The notes: generated by a model from the letters alone, not told the origin. 59,749 nt of DNA from an uncultured Parasutterella sp. (GCA_900766055.1 CAAFTZ010000098.1:1-59749), one strand, 5' to 3'. Shown: positions 1 through 8,885, counted from the first letter of the stretch. Numbers and translations are program-made.

Positions 1-1158
1 ATAACCTATGAGCAACTTCCTAACCTTTTGCGAGTTCACGGGGAGAAGATCAGACAGAAACTTAAAAACGGTACCTACATTCCCGCTCCTGTTCGACGCG
101 TGGATATACCCAAGCCAAACGGGGGCACACGGATGTTAGGAATTCCAACTCTCTTGGACCGAACAATTCAACAGGCCATAGTGATGACCATTGGAGACGC
201 GTTCGAGGATCAATTCTCGGACAAAAGTTATGGGTTCAGAGAGGGACGGAACTGCCAGCAGGCAGTGCAAAGGGCTCAAAAGTACATCGAAGATGGAAAT
301 AGATGGGTCGTCGAAATGGACTTGTCCAAATTCTTCGACCGGGTCAACCACGATATTTTGATGGACAGAGTCAGCCGAGTCATCGACGACAAGGCAATCT
401 TGAAACTAATCAGGGGATACCTAAACGCAGGCATCATGGAAGACGGGCTTGTAAGTCCAAGACTGGAAGGCGTACCTCAGGGATCGCCGCTCAGTCCGCT
501 ACTGTCAAACATTATGCTGACGGATTTGGATCGGGAATTGGAAACAAGAGGACTCAACCATGTCCGCTACGCGGACGACTGCAACATCTATGTGAAATCA
601 GAGAAAGCGGCTCAGCGAGTTCTGACAAATATCACCAAATATGTAGAGGAGACACTCAAGTTGCGAGTAAATCGCGACAAGAGTGGCACCTTTCGTCCGA
701 GGGACTCGGTCTTTCTCGGGTACACCTTCTCGAAAGCAGACTGTACACGTATTGTCGTGGCACAAAAGTCCGTAAAGAGGCTGTGGACGAAACTACACAA
801 GATATTTAACACTGCGCGGGGGACTTCACTAGGATGGACGATTAAAGCTATTACTCCAATCCTTAGAGGATGGAGAAACTACTATCGTCTGGACGACAGA
901 AAGCAATACTGGGAAGAAATGGACCAAAGAATCCGCCATCATCTCAGGAAACTTATCTGGATAGCATGGAAGAAACCGATAACAAGGGAGCGAAACCTTG
1001 TGAAACTTGGAATCGATCCCGAAAGAGCTTGGAAGAGTTCTGTCAACGGAAGAGGAGCTTGGTGGAATTCGGGACAATCGCACATGAATCAAGCTATCAA
1101 GAACGACCGTTTTGTAAGATTAGGCCTGTACTCTCTCCGCTTTATGGAGATCCGTTAA
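1..1158 (+). CDS. ltrA: Group II intron reverse transcriptase/maturase (5'-truncated by window)
   Basis: This multifunctional intron-encoded protein splices its host intron and copies it into DNA. The frame is open to base 1, so the real start lies upstream; the TTG at 28 is only the first possible start inside the window. Visible landmarks are the RT0/1 block (PVRRVDIPKPNGGTRMLGIP), the finger/palm segment with SYGFREGRNC, the catalytic YADD box and the QGSPLSPLLSN block. A maturase (X) domain follows, with the typical RGWRNYYR motif. No HNH endonuclease domain is seen after the maturase domain, as in lineages that target DNA without second-strand cleavage. The stop is immediately followed by the intron's domain V/VI. 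Confidence 0.93.
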   Translation: MTYEQLPNLLRVHGEKIRQKLKNGTYIPAPVRRVDIPKPNGGTRMLGIPTLLDRTIQQAIVMTIGDAFEDQFSDKSYGFREGRNCQQAVQRAQKYIEDGNRWVVEMDLSKFFDRVNHDILMDRVSRVIDDKAILKLIRGYLNAGIMEDGLVSPRLEGVPQGSPLSPLLSNIMLTDLDRELETRGLNHVRYADDCNIYVKSEKAAQRVLTNITKYVEETLKLRVNRDKSGTFRPRDSVFLGYTFSKADCTRIVVAQKSVKRLWTKLHKIFNTARGTSLGWTIKAITPILRGWRNYYRLDDRKQYWEEMDQRIRHHLRKLIWIAWKKPITRERNLVKLGIDPERAWKSSVNGRGAWWNSGQSHMNQAIKNDRFVRLGLYSLRFMEIR

Positions 1159-1231
1159 TGAAGCGCCCATTGCGGTACCGCACGATGGGTGCTGTGAGAG
1201 AGGGGCGGGGAAACCCGTCCCCCTACTCGAT
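1..1231 (+). mobile_element. Group II intron, 3' part (5' end outside window)
   Basis: The maturase gene is followed by a compact structured tail at about 1160-1231. That tail contains a domain V-like hairpin (GCCCATTGCGG / ACGATGGGTG arms) and a GC-rich domain VI-like hairpin (GGGGCGGG-GAAA-CCCGTCCCC), and it ends in CTACTCGAT, which fits the AY 3' terminus of group II introns. The 5' half, with domains I-III, is beyond the window. The 3' boundary at about 1231 is inferred from this motif and may be off by a few bases. The element sits about 35 bp past the stop codon of the convergent asparaginase gene and does not interrupt it. Confidence 0.8.
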
Positions 1232-1266
1232 CTCTGAAAAGGCTTTCGCCATCTTAACCTATCGGT

Positions 1267-2310
1267 TTAGTACTGATCGAAGATCTTCTGGATTTCTTTT
1301 GGATCCTTAGTCTGAGTCAGGGCCAGCATCAAAAGAACGCGAGCTTTCTGAGGATTCAGAGAGCCGGACGAAACAAAACCGTACTTAGCGTCATCGACTT
1401 CCGCGTCTTTGGTTGTAGAACCGGTCGGCACACGAGAGGAGCGAACGATCGCAATGCCGTCTTTAGCTGCCTTCTCGATGATCGGGAATGTTGACTTATG
1501 AAGGTTGCCGTTGCCGACGCCGGCGGTGACGATGCCGTCGTATTTGGCATCAACTAAGGCTTGAGCCTGAATTCCTTCAACACCTGCGTGCTGATAGACC
1601 ACACCGACCTTCGGCAACTTGTCTAAACCGTCGACCTTGAACTGAGTCTGGGTCGTGTGTTTGGTCACTGGTGTTGCATCCCACAGAACTTTGCCGTTAT
1701 GGATCGTTGCCAGCTGACCGGCGTTCGGGCTCTGGAAAGTTTCAACGCCTGTTGTGTTTGTCTTCGTGACGTCACGTGCACCGAGAACACGATCATTCAT
1801 CACAACCATAACACCTTTGCCGGCAGCAGAAGGATCAGCGGCCACAGCAACGGCATTGTACAGGTTAGCAGGCCCGTCAGCAGAAAGTGCATTTGACGGG
1901 CGCATAGCACCTACCAGAACGATCGGTTTGTTGCACTTAGCCGTGAGGTTCAGGAAGTAAGCGGTTTCTTCCATCGTATCGGTCCCGTGTGTAATCACAA
2001 AACCGTCTTTCTTGCCGCACTCAGCATTGATCTTCTTAGCAAGCGTCAACCAAACAGCATCGCTCATATCCTGAGAGCCAATCTGTGCAACTTGATCGCT
2101 AGTGACATTGGCGATGTTTACAAGTTCAGGAACTGCCTGCACTAATTTGTCGACACCGACCTTAGCAGCAGAGTAATTAGTTTTATCAGACGCCGCGGAT
2201 TGTCCGGCAATCGTACCGCCAGTCGCGTAAACAGCAACGTTCGGCAGAGCGGCAAAAGCGGCACCGCATACTGCGGCAAGAACAGTTCCTAAAACAGCCT
2301 TACGAATCAT
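1267..2310 (-). CDS. ansB: Periplasmic type II L-asparaginase
   Basis: Hydrolyses L-asparagine (and usually glutamine weakly) to aspartate and ammonia in the periplasm. The first 20 residues form a classical signal peptide ending AAFA. The mature part starts LPNVAVYATGGTIAG, with the nucleophilic Thr at residue 33, and the second catalytic pair lies in HGTDTMEET (Thr110-Asp111). The total of 347 residues and the C-terminus KIFDQY match the E. coli AnsB type closely. The ATG at 2310 is preceded by a strong GAGGAGGAG ribosome site. In anaerobes this enzyme feeds aspartate into fumarate respiration, which fits the DcuC carrier at 57 kb; that link is inference. Confidence 0.96.
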   Translation of the reverse strand: MIRKAVLGTVLAAVCGAAFAALPNVAVYATGGTIAGQSAASDKTNYSAAKVGVDKLVQAVPELVNIANVTSDQVAQIGSQDMSDAVWLTLAKKINAECGKKDGFVITHGTDTMEETAYFLNLTAKCNKPIVLVGAMRPSNALSADGPANLYNAVAVAADPSAAGKGVMVVMNDRVLGARDVTKTNTTGVETFQSPNAGQLATIHNGKVLWDATPVTKHTTQTQFKVDGLDKLPKVGVVYQHAGVEGIQAQALVDAKYDGIVTAGVGNGNLHKSTFPIIEKAAKDGIAIVRSSRVPTGSTTKDAEVDDAKYGFVSSGSLNPQKARVLLMLALTQTKDPKEIQKIFDQY

Positions 2311-2733
2311 TCTTCTCCTCCTCGAATTAAGAAAGCAAACATTACAAAGTGGTCTTGATGCTTGCTTTTGAATGATTCGGAGATTCTATTAACCACGTTT
2401 CTAACTAAAAATCGCTTGTTTGTGGTCATTGACTTTTCAGGAACTCAATTTATTTGCACCTAAATTTCTAACTGTCCTTATAAATCAATCAACTATCTAA
2501 TTCATTAAAACTTTATCTTCACCCAAACATTGAAAACTCATTTATTAATTGTCGTGGTTTCCACTAATGAATACGGATGATGGGTAACATGAATTTTCTA
2601 TGCCATAAATTTCGACTCGCAAAAGATTGTTGCTCATGAAGAACAGACTCAAGAAAATTGTTTCAAATCTTTTCTTTCCGGCGACAGCTACAAAAATAGG
2701 CGCCGAAGCGCCCAATAGTCAGAAATTTTGGTT
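2311..2733. other. Intergenic region, AT-rich, no gene recognised
   Basis: This gap of about 420 bp separates the ansB start from the 3' end of the ABC importer operon. No open frame with a ribosome site is seen on either strand. The ansB promoter must lie in its left part, but no clean -35/-10 pair or FNR/CRP palindrome could be picked. The right end contains the terminator of the transporter operon. Confidence 0.5.
2692..2714 (-). terminator. Rho-independent terminator of the ABC importer operon
   Basis: Read on the minus strand, GGCGC-TTCG-GCGCC forms a five-base-pair stem with a stable UUCG loop, followed by TATTTTTG. It lies about 20 bp after the permease stop codon. Confidence 0.8.
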
Positions 2734-3570
2734 TTAAAGCTTTTCGCTCCTGCCGCCCTTCGGCTGCCACTTCATGAAATGGTGTTCAACCAGAGACACC
2801 ATCCAGTCCAGGACCAGTGCAAACGCAGTTAGAACCAAAATACCGGCCATAACCGTGTTGATATCAAACGTACTTTCAGCCTGCAGAATCAGGTAACCGA
2901 CACCGCTTGCGGAACCTAAGTATTCGCCGACGACCGCACCGACGAAGGCCATACCGACGGAAGAATGCAGCGAAGAAAACACCCAGCTCATCGCGCTCGG
3001 AAGATAAACAAATCGAAGCAGCTGAGTTTTATTGGCGCCGAGCATGCGAGCACTCGCCAGCACATTCGGGCTAACCTCTCGAACGCCTTGATAGACGTTG
3101 AAGAACACGATGAAAAAGACCAGCGTGATACCGAGGGCAACTTTAGAGCCGATGCCAAGACCGAACCAAACACCGAAAATCGGAGCCAGGATCACGCGAG
3201 GCATGGAGTTCAAACCCTTGATATAAGGATCTGCAATCGCCGCAGCCGTCGGAGCAAGTGCAAGCCAAAGGCCGACGAGAAGACCGGCAGCCGTACCGAA
3301 AATAAACGCAAGAACAGTTTCCGTCAGCGTAACGGCAAGGTTGGGATAGATTTCTAAGTTAACAGCAAACCAGTCCCAAATAACCTTTCCGATCTGAACC
3401 GGTTCACCGAAAAAAAAGGCGGCCTGATTCTCATCCTGAAACATGAACGGAGGAATGAGGCCGGGCTTGGTCATCAGCCACCAGAATAAGAAAATTGCAA
3501 CGAGCAGAAGAAGCTGGCAGGTGACTAACTTGGTTTTTGACTGAAGAATAGGTATGCTTCCTTTTTTCAT
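2734..3570 (-). CDS. ABC transporter permease (nitrate/sulfonate/taurine class)
   Basis: Integral membrane subunit of an importer of the SsuC/TauC/NrtB class (BPD_transp_1 fold). The 278-residue sequence shows five to six hydrophobic segments. The cytoplasmic EAA-type coupling loop lies in the stretch ASARMLGANKTQLLRFVYLP (about residues 173-192), which docks onto the ATPase. It is the last gene of a binding protein-ATPase-permease operon and starts 1 bp after the ATPase stop. The substrate cannot be read from the sequence; sulfonates, taurine, nitrate, pyrimidine precursors and aromatic acids are all possible for this family. Confidence 0.9.
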   Translation of the reverse strand: MKKGSIPILQSKTKLVTCQLLLLVAIFLFWWLMTKPGLIPPFMFQDENQAAFFFGEPVQIGKVIWDWFAVNLEIYPNLAVTLTETVLAFIFGTAAGLLVGLWLALAPTAAAIADPYIKGLNSMPRVILAPIFGVWFGLGIGSKVALGITLVFFIVFFNVYQGVREVSPNVLASARMLGANKTQLLRFVYLPSAMSWVFSSLHSSVGMAFVGAVVGEYLGSASGVGYLILQAESTFDINTVMAGILVLTAFALVLDWMVSLVEHHFMKWQPKGGRSEKL

Positions 3571-3571
3571 T

Positions 3572-4381
3572 TTATTTCACCCGATTTCTCTGGTTCTCAT
3601 AGCCCTTGAGCACCTCTTCGCGAAGGTCGGCCCAAATGGCGTTGTGCAGTTCAATGAAGCGCGGTGTGACACGGACTTCGGCCACGTCACGCGGACGAGC
3701 GATGTCGATATAGAACTCACCGATCGGATGAGAACCCGGACCGGCGGAGAAAACCACCACGCGGTCGGAAATCGAAATAGCTTCGTCTAAGTCGTGCGTA
3801 ATAAAGAGCACGGCCTTTTTCTTCTGCGACCACAGAGCCAGCACTTCGTTTTCCATCAGCTGGCGAGTCTGAATATCCAAAGCGGAGAACGGCTCGTCCA
3901 TCAGAATGATGTCCGGATCCATGATCAGCGTCTGAGCCAGAGCAACACGCTTTCTCATACCTCCGGAGAGTTCATGGGGATAACGGTCTTCAAAACCGCT
4001 CAAGCCCACGCGCGAGAGCCAATGACGGGCTTGTTCATGGCGTTCTTTCTCAGGAACGCCCTTAAACTGCAGACCTGCAGAAACGTTATCAATAGCCGTT
4101 CTCCAGGGCATCAATGCCTCGGCCTGGAACATGTAGCCGGCTCGCTTATTTAAACCGACAAGCTCCTCTCCGAAAACCTTGACGGTTCCTTTTGACGGCG
4201 TTAAAAGTCCCGCTGCCATATTAAGTACGGTCGATTTACCGCATCCTGTCGGACCGACGACGCTGACAAACTCACCGTCTCCGATTGTTAAATTCACATC
4301 TCTAACGGCCGTGTAGTGTTTATTGTCATCGCTGACAAAACTGCACGTCACATCGTCAAATTCCACTGCTGGCTGATTCAT
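3572..4381 (-). CDS. ABC transporter ATP-binding protein (SsuB/TauB-like)
   Basis: Energises the importer encoded on either side of it. It has a full nucleotide-binding domain: Walker A GPTGCGKST (about residues 43-51), Q-loop in YMFQAEALMPW, signature LSGGMRKR, Walker B IILMDEP and the switch His in FITHD. Its 269 residues are normal for the family. It follows the binding-protein gene after a short gap that contains a stem-loop, and its stop nearly abuts the permease start. Confidence 0.93.
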   Translation of the reverse strand: MNQPAVEFDDVTCSFVSDDNKHYTAVRDVNLTIGDGEFVSVVGPTGCGKSTVLNMAAGLLTPSKGTVKVFGEELVGLNKRAGYMFQAEALMPWRTAIDNVSAGLQFKGVPEKERHEQARHWLSRVGLSGFEDRYPHELSGGMRKRVALAQTLIMDPDIILMDEPFSALDIQTRQLMENEVLALWSQKKKAVLFITHDLDEAISISDRVVVFSAGPGSHPIGEFYIDIARPRDVAEVRVTPRFIELHNAIWADLREEVLKGYENQRNRVK

Positions 4382-4420
4382 CTTGAATGTTGCTATTCGT
4401 TGTTATTCAGTTTTCTCTTG

Positions 4421-4442
4421 GGCGGAGCGCCTAGGCTCCGCC
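4421..4442 (-). other. Intercistronic stem-loop between binding-protein and ATPase genes
   Basis: A perfect 8-bp GC-rich inverted repeat (GGCGGAGC / GCTCCGCC, 6-nt loop) lies between the first and second genes of the importer operon. In the direction of transcription no T-run follows, so it is unlikely to terminate. Such hairpins commonly protect the upstream binding-protein mRNA from 3' exonucleases and explain its excess over the membrane subunits; that role is inferred here. Confidence 0.6.
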
Positions 4443-4453
4443 TCTTATTTTAT

Positions 4454-5497
4454 TTATTTAGCCGGATATTTCTTTAAGGCTTCATCAACAAATTTATTGG
4501 TATAAACCTTGGTTAAATCGATCTTGGCCGGGTCGATCTTATCGTTCACGGTCTGAAGGGCGCCCAGAGAAATCTTGGCGCAGCCGTCCGGGAAGCGTCC
4601 GTCCGGAGACAGAGCGTCACGGTTGCCTTCGAAACCGGCAAGATAGATGTCACGGTTGCCCATTAAGTAGGAAGCCGGAACAACCTTGGCAACTTCTTCC
4701 GGAGTGGCCTTGGAGAGCCATTCGTCAGCACGGACGATGGCGTTGGTCAGAGCCTGAACAGTCTTGGGATTCTTTTCGATGAAAGAAACCGGTGCGTAGA
4801 GGCAGCCGGCAGGCATCGTGCCGCCGAAGAAGCTTTCGGATTCTTTAACTTTACGAGTGTCGGCGACGAGCTTGGTGTCACCGTTCTTCAGAAGAATCGT
4901 AATAACTGGGTCAAGGTTAATTAAGGCATCAATCTGGCCGCTTCTGATGGCAGAAACTGCGCCGGAAGAAGAACCGACACCGATGAAAGCAACGTCCTTA
5001 GGTCCGAGGCCGCCCTTCTTGAGGATGAAGTTGGCAACCATCTGAGAAGAAGAGCCCGGAGCGGTTACACCGACTTTCTTGCCCTTCAGATCGCTCAGCT
5101 GTTTGTAGTCTTTCATTGTCTTGTTGGAGACAACGAGAGCCAGTTGAGGCGCACGGCCCTGCAGAACAAAGGCGGTCATGGGCTGCTTTTTAGCCTGCAT
5201 GGAGATGGTATGTTCAAAGGCTCCGGAGACAACGTCTGCACTGCCGCCCACAACTGCTTGAAGCGAACGGGAGCCGCCCTGAAAGTCAACAATCTTGACG
5301 TTCAGACCTTCGTCTTTGAAGTAACCGAGCTGTTCAGCGATAGAAAGAGGCAGATAGTAGTAAAGACTCTTACCGCCCACGGCAATCGTCACGTCTTTCT
5401 TTTCCGGTGCTTGCTGAGCAAAGGACATCGGCGCGAAAGTCATAGCTGCAGCAGCACAGGCAGCTGCGATGACGGTACGGCGTGTGAATTTATTCAT
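4454..5497 (-). CDS. ABC transporter periplasmic substrate-binding protein (NMT1/SsuA type)
   Basis: Captures the importer's substrate in the periplasm. A signal peptide occupies about residues 1-27 (basic start MNKFTRRT, hydrophobic alanine-rich core, cleavage near SFA/QQA). The mature part has the class II binding-protein pattern of the NMT1/SsuA family, beginning with VTIAVGGKSLYYYLPLSIAE and the segment VVGGSADVVSGAFEH that lines the ligand cleft. The length of 347 is usual. It is the first gene of the operon and lies directly behind a leader with a terminator-like hairpin. Ligand unknown. Confidence 0.9.
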   Translation of the reverse strand: MNKFTRRTVIAAACAAAAMTFAPMSFAQQAPEKKDVTIAVGGKSLYYYLPLSIAEQLGYFKDEGLNVKIVDFQGGSRSLQAVVGGSADVVSGAFEHTISMQAKKQPMTAFVLQGRAPQLALVVSNKTMKDYKQLSDLKGKKVGVTAPGSSSQMVANFILKKGGLGPKDVAFIGVGSSSGAVSAIRSGQIDALINLDPVITILLKNGDTKLVADTRKVKESESFFGGTMPAGCLYAPVSFIEKNPKTVQALTNAIVRADEWLSKATPEEVAKVVPASYLMGNRDIYLAGFEGNRDALSPDGRFPDGCAKISLGALQTVNDKIDPAKIDLTKVYTNKFVDEALKKYPAK

Positions 5498-5843
5498 TTT
5501 TATTCCCCAATAATAAAAAAGGCCCGCTTGGCGGACCGTCTTTGAACTACGAATTTAGTTGATAAGAAACGATATATACAAAAACAGTCCTAGCCGACAT
5601 TAAGGCGCAATCGCAGCAAGCCCAAAGCCAAGTTAAGACCGTTAAGAGAAAGGACGCAAACAGCCGCAAACCCCGGGATTGCCGGAGTGTTGTTTCGGTT
5701 GCCTGTTGTATTCGTCACTGTTCTTCCGTTTGTAAAATTGAGTTACAGATAAAGAATACCGCCTAAATCTCGTTTGTGCGGAAATCTAACTAAGTAATAA
5801 CGCTTAGAAGAAAAATTTTTGTTCGAATAGAAAAGAAAGCCTT
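5498..5843 (-). other. Long leader/intergenic region of the ABC importer operon
   Basis: The 346 bp between recR and the importer's first gene contain no supported gene. The left end holds a terminator-like hairpin; the stretch at about 5590-5690 is GC-rich and could fold into several stems. It was compared by eye with TPP, cobalamin, ykkC/guanidine and c-di-GMP aptamers and none matched well enough to name. Confidence 0.45.
5511..5537 (-). terminator. Terminator-like hairpin in the leader, just before the binding-protein start codon
   Basis: On the minus strand GGTCCGC-CAA-GCGGGCC forms a 7-bp stem (one G-U pair) followed directly by TTTTTTATTA. The T-run ends only about 14 nt before the ATG at 5497, upstream of the GGGGA ribosome site. 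It may attenuate the importer operon or terminate the upstream recR transcript. Confidence 0.7.
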
Positions 5844-6455
5844 TTAGTCGCTTTCACGAACACGTCTGTTGAGCATTGCCTGCGCCACGGTGTTGACATC
5901 CGTGTATTCAATTTCGGCTCCGGCAGGAACGCCTCTTGCAATACGTGTGAGTTTTAATTGGGGGTAGTGTTTGGAGAGAAGTTCCGAGACGGCAAAGGCA
6001 GTGGCCTCACCTTCTGCGGTGAAAGAAGTTGCAATGATAACTTCTTTGACTTCGGGCTCACCAGCCCGTTCCAACAGCTTGTCCAAGCCGATTTCGTGGG
6101 GTCCGACGCCGTTTAACGGGGACAGACGTCCCATCAGAATAAAGTAGCGGCCGTGATAAGAAAGGCTCTGCTCAATCACTATCAAATCAGCAACGCTCTC
6201 AACGATGCAAAGCAGAGAGTCATCGCGGTTATGAGAAGAGCAGTAGCTGCACAGCTCGCCGTCGGTCAGATTGTTGCAGCGGGCACAGCGATGCACCGTC
6301 TTAGTAGCCTTTAAGAGGGCCTCTCCAAGACGGTTCGCATCACTTCTGTCGCCGTTTAACAGCTGATAAGCAATGCGCTGAGCAGCTCTCGGACCGACTC
6401 CGGGAAGCTTCTTCAGCGCATCTATCAGTTCGGCAATTGCTCCGATTTGTTCCAT
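5844..6455 (-). CDS. recR: Recombination mediator protein RecR
   Basis: With RecO it loads RecA onto SSB-coated gaps during recombinational repair. The 203 residues show a helix-hairpin-helix (LPGVGPRAAQRIA, residues 17-29), a four-cysteine zinc finger (C57, C60, C69, C72) and a Toprim domain with the acidic CIVES and GRLSPLNGVGP stretches. It lies 4 bp behind ybaB and two genes behind dnaX, the standard dnaX-ybaB-recR cluster. Confidence 0.97.
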   Translation of the reverse strand: MEQIGAIAELIDALKKLPGVGPRAAQRIAYQLLNGDRSDANRLGEALLKATKTVHRCARCNNLTDGELCSYCSSHNRDDSLLCIVESVADLIVIEQSLSYHGRYFILMGRLSPLNGVGPHEIGLDKLLERAGEPEVKEVIIATSFTAEGEATAFAVSELLSKHYPQLKLTRIARGVPAGAEIEYTDVNTVAQAMLNRRVRESD

Positions 6456-6459
6456 TGAA

Positions 6460-6786
6460 TTAGAACGGGAGTTTCATACCACCGGTTGCCTTGCTGATCT
6501 TGGCATTGGTTTCGGCTTCGACCTTCTTGGAAGCATCGTTGATTGCCGTCAGAAGGAGGTCTTCGAGCATTTCGCGGTCAGCATCGGCACCGACAAGGCT
6601 GTCGTCGATCATGACGCGGCGGCAGACGTTCTTGCAGGTCATCGTAACTTTGACCATACCGTTGCCGGCCTCACCGGTGACTTCAATGGTTTCGAGCTCT
6701 TTCTGGGCTTTCTGAATGTTCATCTGCATCATCTGAGCCTGTTTCATCATCTGGCCCATCTGACCCATTCCGCCAAATCCTTTCAT
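6460..6786 (-). CDS. ybaB: YbaB/EbfC-family nucleoid-associated protein
   Basis: A small dimeric DNA-binding protein of 108 residues. It starts with a Gly/Met-rich tail (MKGFGGMGQMGQMMKQ), continues with a long amphipathic helix (QKAQKELETIEVTGEAGNG) and the conserved VKVTMTCKNVCRRVMID strand region, and ends in the helix LEDLLLTAINDA. The family binds DNA and alters nucleoid organisation. It sits between dnaX and recR with gaps of 17 bp or less, so it is cotranscribed. Confidence 0.96.
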   Translation of the reverse strand: MKGFGGMGQMGQMMKQAQMMQMNIQKAQKELETIEVTGEAGNGMVKVTMTCKNVCRRVMIDDSLVGADADREMLEDLLLTAINDASKKVEAETNAKISKATGGMKLPF

Positions 6787-6803
6787 TTTGATTCCTCTTA
6801 AAT

Positions 6804-8885
6804 TTAAATTGTTCTAACTTTGCCTTCTTTATCTAAAAGGTCCAAGTCTTCTGCCTTCGGCTCGACGTTAAAGACCTTCATGAAAGAAAGAATTCTTTTG
6901 TCTTTCTTCAGCTCGGAGAGCTTTTTCTGCTTTTCTGCTAAAAATCTCTGAGCGTAAAGCGTACGAAGATTCTGGTATTTCGAGGGTGCCGTCGTCACTG
7001 TGACGTGGATGTCGCTCCCAAGAACCTTCTTTAGTTCGGCCGCAAGTTTAGCAACCATATCGTGCGCTGTCAGTTTTTCCAAATCCACGGTGAGCTTCAT
7101 ATTCTGACCGTCGAAACTCTCCAGCTCGGCGCTAGTCACTAACGGCTGAGACGCCGGATCCAAATGAATCTTTTCTGCGGCTTCAAGCCACGCGTTCATC
7201 TGAACGGGTTCAGCGGGAATATATTCCTTCTGCTTTTCCTGAGGAGCGGGCGGAAGCACGGAGACCCCGGCTTCTTCTGAATATTCTTCGGGCCAAGCCG
7301 GAGGCGCCATCCAATCGAGGTCATCAGCGGGGACGCTGTCAGTCTCCGGAACCCACGGCGCATCGTCATCCGGCATGTCGATCGAAGGGATCGCAGGAGC
7401 GCCTGCTATTTCCGGAGGAAAAGGCTCAGCTTCCGGCGCCTTCGGCTGAGGGTTGACTTCTTTTACTGCCGGAGCCGCTGCTGCCGGTTTTGGCTTTTCG
7501 GCCGCCTTCTTCTTTAAGTTGGGAACTGCGGACTCCGAACCTTGAGGAACGAAGAAGGGTTTGCCTGTCGCAATGCTGTGATCCCAGGGAATGCCTTCCA
7601 GCTCCTGCGTGGATAAAACCGGTTTTGCAGAAGCCGCCGGAGCTTCAGGAGCTTTCGGCTGAGTATCTGCTGACTGAGCTTTTTGCTGGGCCGGCAGCTC
7701 AGTCTTAGCCGGCTCAGTTTTTGGGAGGGCTGGTGCCTCTTCTTTATGCGTTACAGCAGCAGGCAGGCTTTTCGGCATCTTTCCTTCTAAAGGAGCAAAC
7801 GCCAGCATGCGCAGAAGCGCCATTGTGAAACCTGCATACTCATCGGGTGCCAGCGCCATATCGTTGCGTCCATGAATCGCAATCTGATAAAAGAGCTGGA
7901 CTTCGTCCGGAGAAAACACGCTCGCCAATTGACGGAGTTCGGGCGCGTCAGGTTCTTCATCGGTCAGAATTTCCGGCAGCTGCTGCGCCATCGCAATGCG
8001 GTGCAGCAGAACGGCCAAATCCTTCATCGCCTGCGTATAAGACAAGCTGCGGGCACCGATTTCGTCGGCCACCTTCATGATCTCTTTCGGCTCATGGTTG
8101 GCCAAGGCGCCGAGCAAACGAATCAGTGTCGTCGAGTCAATCGTACCGAGCATCTCGCGCACTGACTCCAATGTAACATTACCTGCACTGTAGGCGATTG
8201 CCTGGTCAAGCAGCGACAAGCCGTCACGCATCGAACCTCTGGCTCCGGCGGCCAGCATACGAAGCGCCGGCTTCTCAAACGAAATTTGTTCCTTATCCAG
8301 CAGCTCAGCCATATGCGAAGAAATGAGCTGAGGAGAAAGGCTCTTCAGATTGAACTGTAGGCAACGGGAAAGCACCGTTACCGGAACTTTCTGCGGATCA
8401 GTCGTCGCCAAAATAAATTTGACGTATTCGGGCGGTTCCTCCAAAGTCTTAAGCATGGCGTTAAATGCCGCGGAAGTCAGCTGGTGAACTTCGTCGATCA
8501 TGTAGACCTTAAAGCGGGCATTCGTCGGAACATATTTGGCTCTTTCCAAAAGCGAAACCATGTCGTCAATACCACGGGTCGAAGCCGCGTCCATTTCGAT
8601 GTAATCTACGAAACGATCTTCATCAATCGCGCGACAAGCCTCACACACTCCGCAAGGCTCTGCTGTGATGCCGCCTTTCCCGTCCGGCCCGACACAGTTT
8701 AGGCATTTAGCAAGAATTCTGGAGATTGTGGTTTTTCCAACTCCTCGCGTGCCGGTAAAAAGATAGGCGTGGTGCAGCCGATTTTCCGTCAGAGCATGCG
8801 TCAGAGCTCGAACAACGTGATCCTGTCCGAGCAAAGAAGAAAAATCATGAGGCCGCCACTTGCGTGCCAAAACTTGGTATGACAT
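6804..8885 (-). CDS. dnaX: DNA polymerase III subunit gamma/tau
   Basis: Motor subunit of the clamp loader and organiser of the replisome. The N-terminal AAA+ module has Walker A GTRGVGKT (residues 45-52), a four-Cys zinc module (C64, C78, C81, C84), Walker B/sensor in IDEVHQL and the arginine-finger motif LSRC. A Pro/Ala/Lys/Glu-rich linker spans about residues 370-540, followed by the tau-specific C-terminal region that binds DnaB and polymerase alpha. The length of 693 supports full-length tau. No A-AAA-AAG slippery heptamer was seen in the linker, so a separate gamma product by the E. coli type of frameshift is not evident. Confidence 0.97.
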   Translation of the reverse strand: MSYQVLARKWRPHDFSSLLGQDHVVRALTHALTENRLHHAYLFTGTRGVGKTTISRILAKCLNCVGPDGKGGITAEPCGVCEACRAIDEDRFVDYIEMDAASTRGIDDMVSLLERAKYVPTNARFKVYMIDEVHQLTSAAFNAMLKTLEEPPEYVKFILATTDPQKVPVTVLSRCLQFNLKSLSPQLISSHMAELLDKEQISFEKPALRMLAAGARGSMRDGLSLLDQAIAYSAGNVTLESVREMLGTIDSTTLIRLLGALANHEPKEIMKVADEIGARSLSYTQAMKDLAVLLHRIAMAQQLPEILTDEEPDAPELRQLASVFSPDEVQLFYQIAIHGRNDMALAPDEYAGFTMALLRMLAFAPLEGKMPKSLPAAVTHKEEAPALPKTEPAKTELPAQQKAQSADTQPKAPEAPAASAKPVLSTQELEGIPWDHSIATGKPFFVPQGSESAVPNLKKKAAEKPKPAAAAPAVKEVNPQPKAPEAEPFPPEIAGAPAIPSIDMPDDDAPWVPETDSVPADDLDWMAPPAWPEEYSEEAGVSVLPPAPQEKQKEYIPAEPVQMNAWLEAAEKIHLDPASQPLVTSAELESFDGQNMKLTVDLEKLTAHDMVAKLAAELKKVLGSDIHVTVTTAPSKYQNLRTLYAQRFLAEKQKKLSELKKDKRILSFMKVFNVEPKAEDLDLLDKEGKVRTI

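Noticed and set aside
5590..5690. Possible c-di-GMP (GEMM) riboswitch on the plus strand, from GGACGCAAA and GCAAGCCCAAAGCC
   Set aside because: The conserved blocks are out of order, the tetraloop receptor is missing, and no plus-strand gene lies downstream.
7490..7510. dnaX programmed frameshift site in the lysine-rich linker
   Set aside because: The codons read TTA-AAG-AAG-AAG, lacking the A-AAA-AAG slippery heptamer.
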